Shown in pieces: positions 23,770-36,945 of a DNA stretch of 64,000 bases (the first letter of the stretch is position 1; each line of letters starts with the position of its first letter). The translations under genes and the position numbers were made by a program. This DNA is from Membranipora membranacea. Taxonomy: Eukaryota > Bryozoa > Gymnolaemata > Cheilostomatida > Membraniporidae. The stretch is taken from positions 16,308,001-16,372,000 of the forward strand of contig OU612073.1 of assembly GCA_914767715.1 (NCBI GenBank), given 5' to 3'. The notes under the pieces were generated by a model, which searched no databases, was not told where the DNA came from, and was given only the letters and a program-made list of their open reading frames with translations.

Positions 23770-24916
23770 TTCATTTGACCCCTGGCAGCAAACTATATTA
23801 TCATAGATTTCTATTGAGGTGTTCCCAAGCAGGGGCAACATAAGGTTTTGAGTTAAGGTGGGGCGAGGGCTTGCAGCAGGCGGGTGGGGGCACAGAGGGA
23901 GGAGATGCGAACGAGTAGAATTCTTACTGTGTCGAAAAAACAGAGGGGACCAACCTTTTCATGCACTGTCATAAAAATGGTTCAGCGTTTTCACCTTCGT
24001 CATTAAATAGATTGAGCTGATTCAACTTTCTTGTCAAGCTACACATCAGAATATAGTAAACCTACCGAACACAGAAAACATGAATATTATAAATGATGTA
24101 GATGATTGTTCGTTCACTAAGGTCAATACTCTGTGGACAATTGTGGCTAATATGTGAGAACCTCAAAGCATTACTGTAACCTTATTCTATATTCCTGTTT
24201 TGTTCTATATCACCATTATTATTTCGTCTTCCAAATATTATCACCCTTGCAGTATTTTCTGTAATTATGTCAAGGTCTTTACATATTTCATACACCACAG
24301 AAGCAGTATAGCCCTCCTCCAGTTTATGGAGAATGACATTTCAGCTTCTCTCATATTGGCAATCATGAGACTTTGTGTCTTCAAGTTGTTTGTCAATCCA
24401 GCCATGACAGCCACTATTGATAGTCCATGGTGCTGCTTGATCTTTGAACACAGCCTGGTGTCTAGTGGATCATTTGAAACTTTGCTCATGTATCTCCCTG
24501 TTCTCAGTCTTCATTCCACTGATATCTCATGTGAGACCAGCCTGAGAAGCAGTTAAACTAGGAAGATTGCTAAGTTTTGGTAAGCGGTTTGTGCAGAACG
24601 AGTAGATGTCAGTTTGTTTCATAACGGCTAACTCACTTGAGTTTTTACTTCACTACACAGTGTGAGGCAGCTTGTTGTATGGAACTGGTGTTGACAGTAG
24701 GTGCAGCAGAGAACTAGCAGTATGTTGTTTCCGATTAAAAGAACTCTTCTAAATCCAAACACTAACCTGATGAACAATATCAAAAAAATACTCATTTCTG
24801 ACTCTTGACCTGTGCCGTTTTTCCGTTGTTGATGATTTCATAATCACTTAAACTCACTTGAAACTTAAGTTTACTTGGTGTTCATCCCTGGTGAATCAGA
24901 GTGATGTATTCATACT

Positions 24917-25305
24917 TTAAGGGATGCGGTTATTTGCATTTAAGCAAATAACATTATCATATAGAAATAGTCGAACTGTTTTTTTAGGTTGTCTGGCCAG
25001 TCGTTCAAAAACAGAATTGTAAAGGATCCTTGATCCATTCCGGATGTAACAGGGATAGCTACAGATTTCTGTCCGTCTACGACATTTTGAGTTCTTTTGG
25101 CTAGGAAGCCGTCGATCAATGAGACTGGATAGACAGACACTCCACACGCTCCTAGTTTCAGTAGCAGTTTGTTGTTGTTGAAATTGCATCTCATTTGTTA
25201 AGTAATTTTTAATAAGGTTTGGAGAATTGTATTTAAAAGCCATTGAGAAATAATTTTTTCATCAAAAATTATGAATAATTGTATCAAAGGCCTTGGAAAA
25301 AAACA
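24917..25305 (-). mobile_element. LINE reverse-transcriptase fragment (SKAFD to palm region)
   Basis: The minus strand reads FFSKAFDTIIH, two stops, then KNYFSMAFKYN, then in shifted frames FLAKRTQNVVDGQKS, PVTSGMDQGS, LNDWPDNL and YDNVICLNANNR. These match the RT blocks 'DFSKAFDtvnH', 'fL..R.Q.V.v.g..S....v.sGVpQGSvLGP' and the 'YADD..l' region of CR1/L2-type elements. The catalytic YADD appears degraded. The order of blocks is correct, so this is one decayed insertion. Confidence 0.8.
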
Positions 25306-25309
25306 GCTT

Positions 25310-28300
25310 ATTAGTAGAGGTGCTTCTCTCTCTAGTCAGATCCTTAACTACTAAGCAGAGAAGCCTTGAAATTGGAGGATTATACCATTACGATATAGCC
25401 AACACTCTGATGGAATGTACTAAACCATCAGCACTTGGAAATGTTTCAACTATTTTGTTGTCATTGGTTTGAGCAATAAAACTAGTAAAGATGTGAAACA
25501 AAAAGTTTGTGATCAGTATTCCTATTCAGGGGTGCTAATAATTGGTCATCTTCATTGGTACAAGATGCATTGATCATTTAATCGACTTAGTACAATTGTG
25601 GAGTTGCATTTAACTACCGTCAAAAGACAAATTAAGATGTTCTTCCTGACACCACTGCACCAGAGAGAAATCAACATGGTACCTCTCAAATAAATCATGT
25701 TTTCAAAGAAAATTCTTCCAAAACTTGTTTTATTAATGTTAAATTACACAGATGGAATACTACAGTTATTGATGTCCACTACAGCAGTTTTTGCAAATAC
25801 TCGCCCACAAGGTTGGGATTCTAGGCTTGAGCAAGAAAATCAATCCAATTGCTCATCACAATTCAGGCTCAATGTACTGCATTGTATTGTTTTGCTGCAT
25901 GTTTGGTGTGCCAGCACGCAGCGGACCTCTCCTATTTTCTGTCTTGTTCGACAGTGATGATTGGCTAACATTTTGATGAACTCTTAGTAGTACCCAGGAA
26001 ATAAGTTCAGCACTCAATATACTCCGATAGCCTGAGAAGCATCTGGAAGCCGGTATACACTAGGTTGTACTCAGTAGTGCTCAAGATGTAATGTGTAATT
26101 AGCTAGTCAGACTACTCCACAGCTCAATGTGAATAGCAGAAAAGAAGCAAATGGGATCATTTATTGATATTTCTTTTATTTTAGAGTCGCCTTTGACCCT
26201 GCTGGTAGCATTACCAAAATATGTTAAATGATGTCCTTCCTGATAAAACTGCACCAGTCAGGAATCAATCTTCTACTTGCTCAAATGGAAGACATGCGGC
26301 TACAAGCTATCGTAGCCAAAATTTTCATACAGCCAAACTATTCAATGGCTGAACCTTTAATCACAGGGGCTCCTGAGAAAGCTCCAGTTTCAATCAAAAC
26401 CGCAGGTGGATTTACTAGCCATAGGAAGAAAGCAAAATTAGAGTTTCACGGAAAACCGCGGTATAGTGGCACACGTCACGTATATGGTTTAGAAAAATCA
26501 AGCAGTTATGATTCCATGAAAACGGTGCAGAAAAATTGGAAGAGCCAGCCTAATTAACTCGTTTGAAAATTTAATAACCTGATTTATTAACAATCATTAA
26601 ATCCCAGATTAACTTCAACCCTTACAGCAGCATCCATGATAACTGACTAGCACTTGTGTGTGAAAACCTGTCAGTTATTAATTTATATATTATGAATTAG
26701 ATTCTTGTTATAGATGAAAGTCACTGCTTAGGCTTTGTTCTAGCACAGACTGACGCTTGTTTGTATCACCAAAGAGTTAGTGATAATCAAACAGTGAAAA
26801 CGACAATCACAGCGTAGTATCCAAATTATTTTATGAATCATTTTATTAAGTTAGATACCAATTTTAGTTGATCTTAATCATCAGAGAGAATTATATGCAA
26901 TGACTGATTTCAGATCAACTCAGTATTTTGAGGATCATATTGCAGGCAAGGCCACTGTATCTCCAGAACAATGCAATTCCAACTACTCAAAATATCGAGT
27001 TCCAATTGTTGGTGGTAGATTCTCTTTTGGCAGTAAGGTAGTGACTGACAGCTTGACATAGCCATGTTTAATATAACGGAGTAGGGATCTCGTCTGAATA
27101 AACATGAAATGAAAAATGGTTTTTAGCTGCCTTTGATAGTCCATGATACATAGATAGATCCCTTTCCTGATATGAAAATCATTTAACTGGAAATAGATTG
27201 TATGTGAAAATTCTCTTAAAGGCCTGCTCAGTAAAACGTTCGGCAGAATTCGTTTTTGTGACTAGCCTATCATGATCACCCAATGTTAAGCAAACAGAAG
27301 TTCTATGGTTACTTTGAGAGTTGTGTTTGTGGTCTTCAGAGGAAAGCTTGTATTGCAATATTCTTGGCTATGTGGTTTTGTTTACACCAAGAAAAGATGA
27401 ATTTTAGATCTGAATTACCTGCAATTTCCAAAACAAATTGTTATCTCATTAACAGATAGATCAAACACCCATAACCCCCTCCCCCAATTGTATATTTAGA
27501 AATTTACTCATTAATTATTTATTTTTAGATACTTGCAATTCCCACAACAGAATGATCTCTTCTAAACAGATTGATCATACAATCAGATTTTTTACTTACA
27601 TTAAACCTTAAAAAGGAGTAGTCATATTTTCGGAGATGAGGAGAAAACTCCAAATAACACAATCAAAGCATATAATCCTGTAAGAATAATTATAGTTTGT
27701 TTACTGAAATGGATGTTTCCCAAGTAATGAATAGAATCACAAGAAAAATGAAATCATCCTACTGGCCACATCAAGTAGTTGGGTGTTAACATTTGGTATC
27801 AGATGATCCTAGCAACACTTTGCGCGTATTAACTGTTTGATATTTTCCATTAATTTTCTGTACCAGATCGAAAGTGAGAACAAGATGGAGTGTGTTTTAA
27901 CTTTACATAACTTTTTGACATAATAATACTCAACAAAATTCTCAAATGGCTTGAAATGCTGCTGTGGCTAGGTTGCAGAGTTAGGCCTCTACGCACTATA
28001 ATAAATATGGAGTCCAGCCAACTTTCCATTTATAATGTAAGGTGGAATGAAACATGCCATTACAATCAGAATGCGCAGATCTATGAATAACCAAACTTTA
28101 AGCTGCAAATCACTTTCATCATTCCTTGTGTTGTTTACAAATCACCATCATGATCATTTATTTTAAAAATTTACATTTCACCATCGACCATATAATTCTT
28201 AGTTAGAACACATTTAGCTTTCATTCCTGAGTAAGCATGCAAACATGAGCAATATGGTATCCTTGTTGGCATGGCAAGTTCACAGGTTTGCAAAAATTGT

Positions 28301-29450
28301 ATGATGCAATTATCACAAACCAAAATACTGTGGCTGATGTTTGAATTCAGAATTGCCTTCTTATAAGCATGACACAGATAACTCCAGAAATATACATACA
28401 GTAAGCAGACCAGAAATGCGTAAACAATTAGCATGTTCATTTTTATTGCAGCTCATTATATGGACTGTTTATTTAGGTTGATTTTGTCTTTAATACTTAA
28501 TATATGCCACATTGAAGCTCATTTGATCAAGATGAAAATATAGAAATAGAAATATAAAATATAGTGTCAATGACGTGACCAACTAGCTGCATCGCCAGGT
28601 CATATTGTAGAACAGTCTTTCATAATAGGAACTGGGCAGGTGAACATTTGTACAAGAAACTCCTACACTATAGTCCACTTGCGGCAAGAAAATCTTCAAC
28701 AGATTGGCACCCACCAATCGCTATACAACCCTATGAGAGTAGAAGATTCTGCGGTATCACATATTGCAGATTGGCTTACCGAGGATCTACATCCATCAAT
28801 CTGGATATCACCCTATGTGATCGGAAGATACTAAGATTTGACATATAGCTGATAAGCTGATAGCTAGTCAGATCCCCATAACTGATGCAATGTGTCATTC
28901 ATAGCAATTTGGCTCATAGTCTGTCAGCACTGAGTATTCTCTATCCAACCTCAGGAGTGGAAAATATTAAGTATCCAGTAGATTTGGATGACCAATCACT
29001 AATTTAATACCGCCTAAATAGTGGATGATAATGCACTGTCATATTATAACAGATTTGCAGATCAATTTCCCCAGTCTTCGTACAACATGAGAGGTAACAA
29101 ATATTTTTATATCGGATATATAAAAGATCAGCCCATTCTTCATTACCCAGAGTTATCACTCACAAACAGGTGGAGTTACCATCACGTCTCCTTGATCTCA
29201 TGCAAGATATGAAATGGAATTGCTGCGCACATATGATGTCAACGTAATTTACTTTGGTTGAATCCTGGTTTTATAAAGTGTTTCCATCTGTTCTAACTGT
29301 GAAAGAGGAACAAAGAAGTCCCGGGTCTGTACACAGAGTTTGATAATACAGATTAAAGTGGTGCTTATTATATTCATTTATTTTATTATAACATTTTGTT
29401 GTCTCGATGTGAAATTGTAATGAAACATTGTTATGTTTGTTGTTCTTTAA
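25310..29450. other. No supported gene
   Basis: Several open frames (for example 26228-26557 plus and 28171-28440 minus) lack any motif or splice support. Two short stretches at about 25637 and 26229 share CTTCCTGA, ACTGCACCAG and AATCAA in the same order, suggesting two diverged copies of an unknown repeat. Confidence 0.4.
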
Positions 29451-29454
29451 TTGA

Positions 29455-30140
29455 AAGCTAGGGCTAGGTTTTACTAATTGGGGCCAAGTTTCATTCCATG
29501 GGGCCAAGTTTAATATTTGGGGCCAAGATTTCATAATTGAGACCAAGTTTCATTCCATGGGGCCAAGTTTTACTAATTGGGGCTAAGTTTCAGTACATGG
29601 GGCCAAGTTTCATATTTGGGGCCTAGTTTTACTAATTGGGGCCAAGTTTCAGTACTTGGGGCCAAGTTTTACTACTTGGGGCCAAGTTTCCTTGCATGGG
29701 GCTAAGTTTTACTAATTGGGGCCAAGTACTGAGGGCCAAGTTTTACTACTTGGGGCCAAGTTTCAGTATATGGGGCCAAGTTTCATATTTGGGGCCAAGG
29801 TTTACTAATTGGGGCCAAGTTTCAGTATATGGGGCCAATTTTGTAATTGAGGCGAATTTTCAGTACATGAGGCCAAGTTTTATATTTCGGACCAAGTTTC
29901 ATTGCATTGGGCCAAGTTTCATATTTGGGGTCAAGTTTTGCTAACCGGGGCCAAGCTTTACTAAATGGGGCCAAGTTTCATTGCATGGGGCCAAGTTTTA
30001 CTAATTGGGGCCAAGTTTTACTAATTGGGGGCAAGTTTCAATACATCGGGCTGAGTTTTATATTTGGGACCAAGTTTGGCTCGGGCCAAGTTTGGCTCGG
30101 GCCAAGTTTGGCTCGGGCAAGTTTGGCTCGGGCCAAGTTG
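29455..30140 (+). repeat. ~20-bp minisatellite, GGGGCCAAGTTT core
   Basis: About 33 imperfect copies of a 19-20-bp unit (GGGGCCAAGTTTYA plus a variable TA-rich tail) run from 29455 to about 30075, then switch to a 16-bp TTTGGCTCGGGCCAAG variant in roughly four copies. Because 20 bp x 3 = 60 nt, the same unit is read in all three frames in turn and yields long open frames (GPSF, WGQV, LGAKF motifs). This explains the ORF at 29636-29944 without invoking a gene. Confidence 0.9.
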
Positions 30141-30839
30141 TCGCGGATTCAAGTTGTCACACATGGTGTGGTACATCTCAGCTGTTCAGATTGTTTTTTA
30201 AAAGATTCCTACTGTTGAAAAGGGATTAATTGGGACTGATAATAATACAAAGTCAGTAGGGTAAGGTCAATAGGTCAGTAAGGTAGGGTCGGTAATAGGG
30301 ATATTTGTTTATGCTTTAAGATCCAAATTTTTACTTACAATAAACTATGCTGCATATATTACATGATTTTCTATCACTACACAAGGACAGCGACTATTTC
30401 TTTTTGTTGTTTCTGAACCTTCTAAGCCACTACAATCCCTTCCCTTTAGGTAGGGCTGACAATGACTAGTACAGATTCTTCAAAAGACACTTTGATGCAG
30501 GTAGGCACAACTACAAACAGGTACATGTACTTGTCATGGGGTTTCGATGCAGGTGGTTTTCCTAACAGCCGAAAACGTTGGAGGCCGCCAACCCACACAA
30601 AAATGTCACTTTCAATGAGTTTGTAATGGGAGAGTTATCAGTGCTATTCATTTTTTGGAATTACTGCAATACGTTTCCAGTCTTCTATCATATCGTTTAT
30701 TTATTTACATATATATTGTCATATTATGTATTTATTATATTATATATATTTGTGAATAGGATTTTGATGTATTTGCACATTATTATTATATCATATATTT
30801 ATCATAATATTATAATAAATTTGTGAAAAGCATCTTGAT

Positions 30840-31083
30840 GGAGTAGGAGGTAGCTCAGTTGGTTAGAGCGCCTGCCCTCTAATGCGCAGGCGTCGGAGGT
30901 CCTGGGTTGGAATCCCGCAGCGGTCTACTGACTACTGGGCTCATATGACGCCCCAGGTGTGCTCCGATATGCCTGGAAATTAAGAGCAACTTGGCGCCGA
31001 ATACGGCGGCCGCGCCCTTAAGGCACTGATATCTCTCAGTCCTCTGATGGAGACAACACTTGCGATTTTAACCCATTTTTTTT
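30840..31083 (+). mobile_element. tRNA-derived SINE-like element
   Basis: The head matches a tRNA: GAGGTAGCTCAGTTGGTTAGAGC (A box), a CCTGC/GCAGG anticodon stem enclosing CTCTAAT (TCT-like anticodon position), and GGGTTGGAATCCC (B box with C-to-G change). The acceptor stem does not pair. A GC-rich ~170-bp body follows (containing GGCGCCGAATACGG and CTCTCAGTCCTCTGATGG) up to a T-run at about 31076-31083. Head plus unrelated body is SINE architecture. I could not see a clear target duplication. Confidence 0.6.
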
Positions 31084-31137
31084 AACTCAATTAATACAAA
31101 TCAGCACCTCGAATAATGATAGCTTGCTTACTTGTAG

Positions 31138-32270
31138 GCACCTTTAAGAACACACTGCTGATATTCGGTAGCGACCACGGAGCTCGATTCGGCGCATTTA
31201 GGGGAACTTCGCTCGGCAGGATGGAGGAAAGGCTTCCACTACAGCTGCTGGTTTTTCCCGAGTGGTTCAAAAATGAGTATAAGGAGATCTATGAAATGTT
31301 ACAGGTGATTTTTCTTGCTAACCTATTATATCAGTGTAAGACCTCGGCGGGAAACCGTTAGGGTTTCTCTATCATGCTCTTACTCTAGTAAAGTGTTTCT
31401 CTGTCATTACCTGGTGAGTGTGGGTAATAAGTGGGATGGATCTGTAAGTAGTACAACCATGGAAATGGACAGGTTTGAGAATGGATTTTCCTCTGAATTC
31501 TGTTTAGAAAATATACATTCTACAGCCTACAGCTCTCAGTGAGAAATCATAAGTATAAGTGTAGCACATGAGCAATATCTTATGAGCAGCTTTTTTTGGA
31601 TTTGAGCCCATCACATCTCTTTGTAAGAGTCCACTTCGCTTATTGATTTGTTATTGGTTTGTAGTACAATGCTGAGAATGCGTCAATAACTCCATTCGAT
31701 ATGTACAGAACTTTAAGGTACGTACTTGATCAGAAGAAAGTTCCAATGATCCACAAACGCTCCGTCAATGAAACTTTATTGCGAAGTAAGTACGGAGTGA
31801 AACTCAATAGAGTGTACCATAATGCATTTTTCTGGGATTGCCGGAGACGTAAGGTGATTGCCAGCTTTCAAAAGATATTTGTAAATATGCCTCATAACAA
31901 CATTAGACTTACGTAGCCAATGCGTTGGCTCTGATCTGAAACCCGACCCCGACCCAACCAATCAGAACAAACACACATTGGCTAGCTTGACAGCCTGTCA
32001 TATATTTCTTTGGTTGGTAGATATTGGTTTCACTTGAAAGTGACAGGCTGTTGGTGTTATTTGATTCCTTTAAATATTTCAGAAATATAATACATTACAA
32101 GATTATCCTTTGGCACACCTCCTGCTCCTATCCCTGCTACAAACTTCTTATTCACTTACAGGGTTGAGCTTGTTCGAAGAGATTCCAATGTCACGGACAT
32201 GCTAGGACACTGGATTCCACCAAACTTTTGTATATGTGATGTTCTGAAAAAGATTATCTGTCTCCATCCC
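31138..32270 (+). pseudogene. DUF229 sulfatase-like gene, C-terminal exons, damaged
   Basis: Exon 31138-31304 follows an ACTTGTAG acceptor and reads NTLLIFGSDHGARFGAFRGT, then LGRMEERLPLQLLVFPEWF, the DUF229 core with the sulfatase-fold SDHG. Donor CAG^GTGATT. Exon 31665-31717 (acceptor GGTTTGTAG) reads YNAENASITPFDMYRTLR, matching 'N..lTtpfDlh.TL', with donor AAG^GTACGT. A third exon-like stretch from 32162 reads SLFEEIPMSRTC, then a TAG, then after a one-base shift IPPNFCICD, matching the family's SLf.eiP..RtC..A.IP..fC.C. The stop plus frameshift inside the third block suggests a pseudogene or assembly error. A short exon between the second and third is probably missing from my reading. 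Upstream exons were not found; the SINE-like element sits just 5'. Confidence 0.78.
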
Positions 32271-33317
32271 CTGGCGCTTTGTTGCTACAATTTCTGTTGG
32301 GTGGTCATTGCTGAGATTCTGGAACTACGGTAGACCTATCGAGACATTATGATTCCAGCCTAATTGTAGATAATAGCGGTTGCAGTGGGAGGATGTGTGT
32401 AAAAGTATATTTTTTCATAGGAAGGGAGTCCCAGCAGGGACCCTGACCCAATAAGCTTGTAATAAATTGTCTTCCCTCTTTGAGGGAATGGGCAACTCCA
32501 AAGAACAATAGATGATGGCCAATAGAATTTCCACTTGTATAGTCATCATTTGTTGCAATGATGTTCATTGCGGATGTTGTGTCAGTGATGGGAACATACT
32601 GGAAATTGTTCTGTAACAAGTTCTACTAATTTCACCAAAGAAATGATTACTGTCCTATTCTTAGTTTGAGATAAGCAGCTTGTTTGTGCCACTGAACTAC
32701 CAGCCCAATGACTACTTGACTAGTAAGTAAACTAATTGTGACCAGATTTGTATTGAAAGGCTCTTCTTGCCTTCATCTTCTCAATCTCATATTCCCATTC
32801 ATTGTTGCTTTATATTATATATTTATATATATATTCAAATACTGGGGGTTATGAATACACTTGTAGATACTTATCTACTATTAGTAACGACCCGGTTTTT
32901 TTTTAGAAGCTTCTGATTCTGACATCTGTATGTAGCTATAGCTATAGCTCTCCTCAAGGATCCGTGTAGTACGGTGTCATCAGCAGAAAAGAGGAAGATT
33001 ACTGCACCAGGAAGAGTAAGTCACATGCCTAGCAGTGTATAGCCTTTGGTATCTGCTAGACTTCTAATTATGTTAACATTTAATGGATCTGAGTTAGATA
33101 CAAGGTTGTGCTATGCTAGGGGTGTCCTATACAAAAGGGTGTGCTGCTAACACATTTGACGGAAGGCTATATTGTAACCATCCAATGCTGTAGCGGGCAC
33201 GTATACTCGAAACACTGAACGCGATGATTGATCATGCTAGTTGGTGTTTATAGTAAAAGCATACTTATTTGACAATTAGGCTGTATGCTTTCGATATTAA
33301 GAGTCGGTTGTCTAGAT

Positions 33318-33655
33318 CAGGGGTGCCCAACCTCTTCATTGAGGGGGCCGCATCCACATATTGTAATATCCTTGGGGGCCCGAAACCGCGCCATAAATCA
33401 AACATTCATAATGGGTGTGCAGTAATTTCATCTCTGCAGTGGGGGATTTATTTATCGGAGCTCACTCAAATGCAATGGTTAGGGAATTCCAAAATACTGT
33501 GCCTAGAAGTAGAGCGTTCTTTATTATTGGACAAATGAAGAATGTAATAAATATAGGGGTGAAAATTGTTTTCATGACTAAGCGATTTTCTCAGACGGGT
33601 AGGGGGCCGCATAAAATTGGGTCAGCGGCCTAGGGCCACTCGATGGGCAGCCCTG
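33318..33655. mobile_element. Non-autonomous hAT-type element (338 bp)
   Basis: It starts CAGGGGTGCCCAACC and ends with the inverse of CAGGGCTGCCCATCG. The 8-bp target duplication GTCTAGAT at 33310-33317 and 33656-33663 is perfect. Subterminal GGGGGCCGCA motifs occur in inverted positions near both ends, as in Charlie-like hAT elements. No transposase is encoded. A perfect duplication suggests a comparatively recent insertion. Confidence 0.9.
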
Positions 33656-33692
33656 GTCTAGATAGTTGTTGGGATGCTAGCTCATCCTGCAT

Positions 33693-33767
33693 ACTTTGGC
33701 AATGTTTGACTGCCCCCCTTTGGCAATGTTTGACTAGGGGGGGGGGGCAGTCAAACATTTCCAAAGT
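33693..33767. repeat. Long inverted repeat with internal direct repeat
   Basis: ACTTTGGCAATGTTTGACTG plus CCCCCC (33693-33718) is mirrored by GGGGGG plus CAGTCAAACATTTCCAAAGT ending at 33767, with one mismatch. The loop repeats TTTGGCAATGTTTGACT in direct orientation. It lies 30 bp from the hAT-type element's right end. Confidence 0.85.
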
Positions 33768-33769
33768 CC

Positions 33770-35855
33770 CAGGTTTTGGAGTAGACCTGTGACCCATACA
33801 GAACTGAACTTATTCTGTAATGAACCTTTTTTGCTCCAGAACTTAGTTTGAATCTAAAGCGACATCTCCCCACTGAAGGTAAGAGTCCTCCAATGATATA
33901 TCGGCTGAAACTGACGTTGATCTGTGGTTTGTGTTCTTCCTTAGCTCACCTGATTATACGTGTTTACCAAACTTCCATATATGAAGATTCATCCAAGCAA
34001 AGAGATCAACCAGCTTAACCATGTATAAATTGTTTGAAATTGTAAGCTTTCACTTTTCACAGCTTGTAATCAAACCATGTCAATTTCCATATAAGGCATT
34101 TAGGGAAAGGGGTTGAAAATTTCGATCTCTGACGAAAAACTGAGACTAGCTAGCTATAAGTGAATATCCAATATCTTACTACATACCACTACGCTTTGAC
34201 TGCCACAGCGGTTGTTTCACATATTTCTACGCCCGAGCCTTATTATGACGGGACACAGGTAAACCAAGTCGTTGGTTTTTAGCGAAAAACTAGGATGTGA
34301 TAGGACCAAAAAGTATAACTCCCACCTAAATCTTTGTGTAAAGAACAGAAAATAGTTTAAGTTTCCTTCCATATGCAACCTACGGCACTAATTTATTTAC
34401 GGGCAATTTCTCAAGGCAAAACGTTTCTCACAAAAAAATTGCAACCAAAGTATGTGGCAGGTAGGTGGTTGCAGGTAGGAAACCTTCGTCTTAGTTTCCC
34501 CCCTAAAGCTGCTAATGTGAAATTATGTTTATAGGTCCTTATCACAGCTGAGGATTGAATTCTCATGCATAGTTTCAATCTGTATTGATTGTTAGACAAT
34601 TGCGGCCGAGCAGAAGTATTTACACCAGGTAAACAAGAGGTTAGTGTGATGTGACAGTTGACTGGATCAGAAGCTATCATGATTCAAGTCGAAAAGTTGG
34701 TCTGTACTGGTGGCACATCAGAACCCTTCAGAGGAACCAGCTGCTTATTAGTTTATTTTGGTCCTCATTTAACACCGCAGTATTTGAGGTCCTTTAAAAC
34801 ATACCTCACACCTTGTACATGAACCTGACAACAGATTTCTGAATGGAAATTCCGTTTTTAGACAACATTAGTGTGTAAAATTTACTCCATATTGGTTAAA
34901 ATTACGGCTGTGAGGGCACATGGATTTCACAAGAGTGGTATTGAACTTAGCTCATTATAGCCAAGTCATTCACTAAGAAAACAAAGATTGCCCAAATAGT
35001 AGCTCGGCGTGCCAGCCTAACAGCTATCAACCGGATATTGTCGATAAGGGGTACACCATTAAATTAGGTTGATGTTACCTGTTCAACTTTGCTTTACTTT
35101 TATTTTAGTACTTGCTGCTTCAACATTATACATACTTGCAAATACCCCGGTACCTAAGTAAAAAATGGTATTATTTCAACCCCATAACATGCCAATGCAA
35201 AACTGGATGTTGTATAATAAGCTATAATTGCAACAACCAAATCATATCATCAACCAATTAGTTGTTTTGTACATCATAGGGAAGTTCTCAACACCACAAT
35301 CACAGAAAACTTACTTTCATTTGCGTCCCATCATATGACGCAATGTAACCGCTATCATGGATCCTGGAGATTCAATCTTGTTTTCATAATAACCTCAGAA
35401 CTGTTGGTGATAAAATCATGGTTTTTTCCAGCATTCACATCCACTCTAGAATTTTTTAAAAACAGGACATCATAACTTTATTTTAGTGATGGTGGGAAGA
35501 GCTGTAACTGCAACTGACCTTTTAAAGTATTGAAACCTGGTCTTACCAATATGGCACGGCGTAACCGGCTATGTTTATGCATCTGATAAAGCACCCTGGT
35601 GTTAAGAGGAAGTTATCCCAATGCCTAAACATGATCGAGCACATCTTGTTGGTTAAAAAAAATTATTATTATTTACTTTTTACGCCAAAAATGATGAAAA
35701 TCAAGTTAATTATCTTCCCTTAGTAGTTACCTTTCTTTTCGTCCGCTCAAAAAGGGTGCATATGGTCACATGAACTCTGATGGAGGGGAAAAAGTAGGGT
35801 GGCTCAACGTACCCCATGGCTCAACAAACCCCGCCTTCCCCTAACCAAATATTTA
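33770..35855. other. No supported gene
   Basis: No exon or mobile element is supported in this AT-rich stretch. Confidence 0.4.
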
Positions 35856-35861
35856 TTTTAC

Positions 35862-35945
35862 TCGATATATAAATCATATAATGCCAATCATTCATTATTG
35901 CAGGCTATGTGAACTCTGAAATCAGGATGCTACAAGAGGTTTACC
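35862..35945 (+). repeat. Short duplicated segment, copy 1 (copy 2 at 38576-38665)
   Basis: Both copies share TTTATTTTA(C/T)TC, ATATA, CATTATTGCAGGC and a following GTGAAAT/CTGAAAT...ATACAAGAG-like tail in the same order. Each has an acceptor-like ATTATTGCAG, so the duplicated piece could be an exon border, but the downstream frames are short. Confidence 0.4.
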
Positions 35946-36945
35946 AATGGGTTTGTGTGAGCTGATTATCTTCCTCCATTCTCCACACAATTTGATGGTA
36001 GGTGAAACTTTCGACAAAGTTATTATACATTATTTAGACTTGACTTGTATTAAAGCAACAGGTACTGTGGTAACTATGTATATAACTTATACGAGTCATT
36101 AAATTTGATAGGCTTGTAGGATATAAGAAAATCTAGCAAGTATATGGAATTGTCCCGCTAATGTCTGAGGGGAGATAAAAGTCACTCAGGATCACCCCTG
36201 GGATTCCTACCTATATTCTCATTGGATGATCAATAGGGTTTCAATGACCAGTAATACATCTATGGAGGTGGTTATGAGTTCTAGGATGATGATGTTTACC
36301 ACTTTAAATTCACATGAATAGGATGGATACCCTTTGAGATATTATGTGGAAAAACGCTCGGTAAACTATAGAATTGCAGAACTTTGACTGGCAATAATAA
36401 GTGAGAGAATATGTATAAATTACACTGATATGATGTTTCACAATCTGGAAGAGGAGAGTGCCACACTTGTGCTGGAAGTGTGCGAAAGACACCAGGCTAC
36501 TTTTTTTTACAAAAAATAGCAAAAATAAACTTTCCGGGTGACCATGGTCATTATTTACATATAAATATAAATATAATTTTTATTTCAATGTGCATATTTT
36601 AGTGGTCCTACATCTGATGATCACCATTTTTAGAACTGGAAGTCCTGTATTCTTGGTTGCATCTACAGACGAATCAAGCACAGATGATGATTGATATGTT
36701 GAACCTGCCTCCAGCTTCCATTTGGAGCATATTTATGGAATCTAACGGCCATCTTGGATCTTTGTCATATCCCCTATGAGATTCCTGAAGAAGTTGAAGA
36801 AAGGTATGGATGAACCACATCTGACATGTAGGAAATTGTTATCGAATTTGTATGTTCATGACTGCATGAGATTATCTTATACTACCTGGGCTGTTTGCGA
36901 AACATTAGGTAGAAAGACATAGCATTGTTCTTGTATTCCTTGCAG

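Noticed and set aside
24200-24556. 118-codon plus-strand frame with an equally open minus strand
   Set aside because: Neither strand gives a family signature or usable splice sites. The minus strand (NDPLDTRLCSKIKQHHGLSI) is slightly more protein-like but cannot be placed.
26228-26557. 109-codon plus-strand open frame
   Set aside because: Composition is ambiguous, there is no recognisable domain, and nearby sequence has diverged repeat character.
29636-30218. Repetitive protein gene (GPSF/WGQV repeats)
   Set aside because: The 20-bp minisatellite explains the frame; there is no promoter, splice site or non-repeat coding part.
30840-30925. Functional tRNA-Arg gene
   Set aside because: A and B boxes and the anticodon stem are visible, but the acceptor stem does not pair, the B box is mutated, and a SINE-like body follows.
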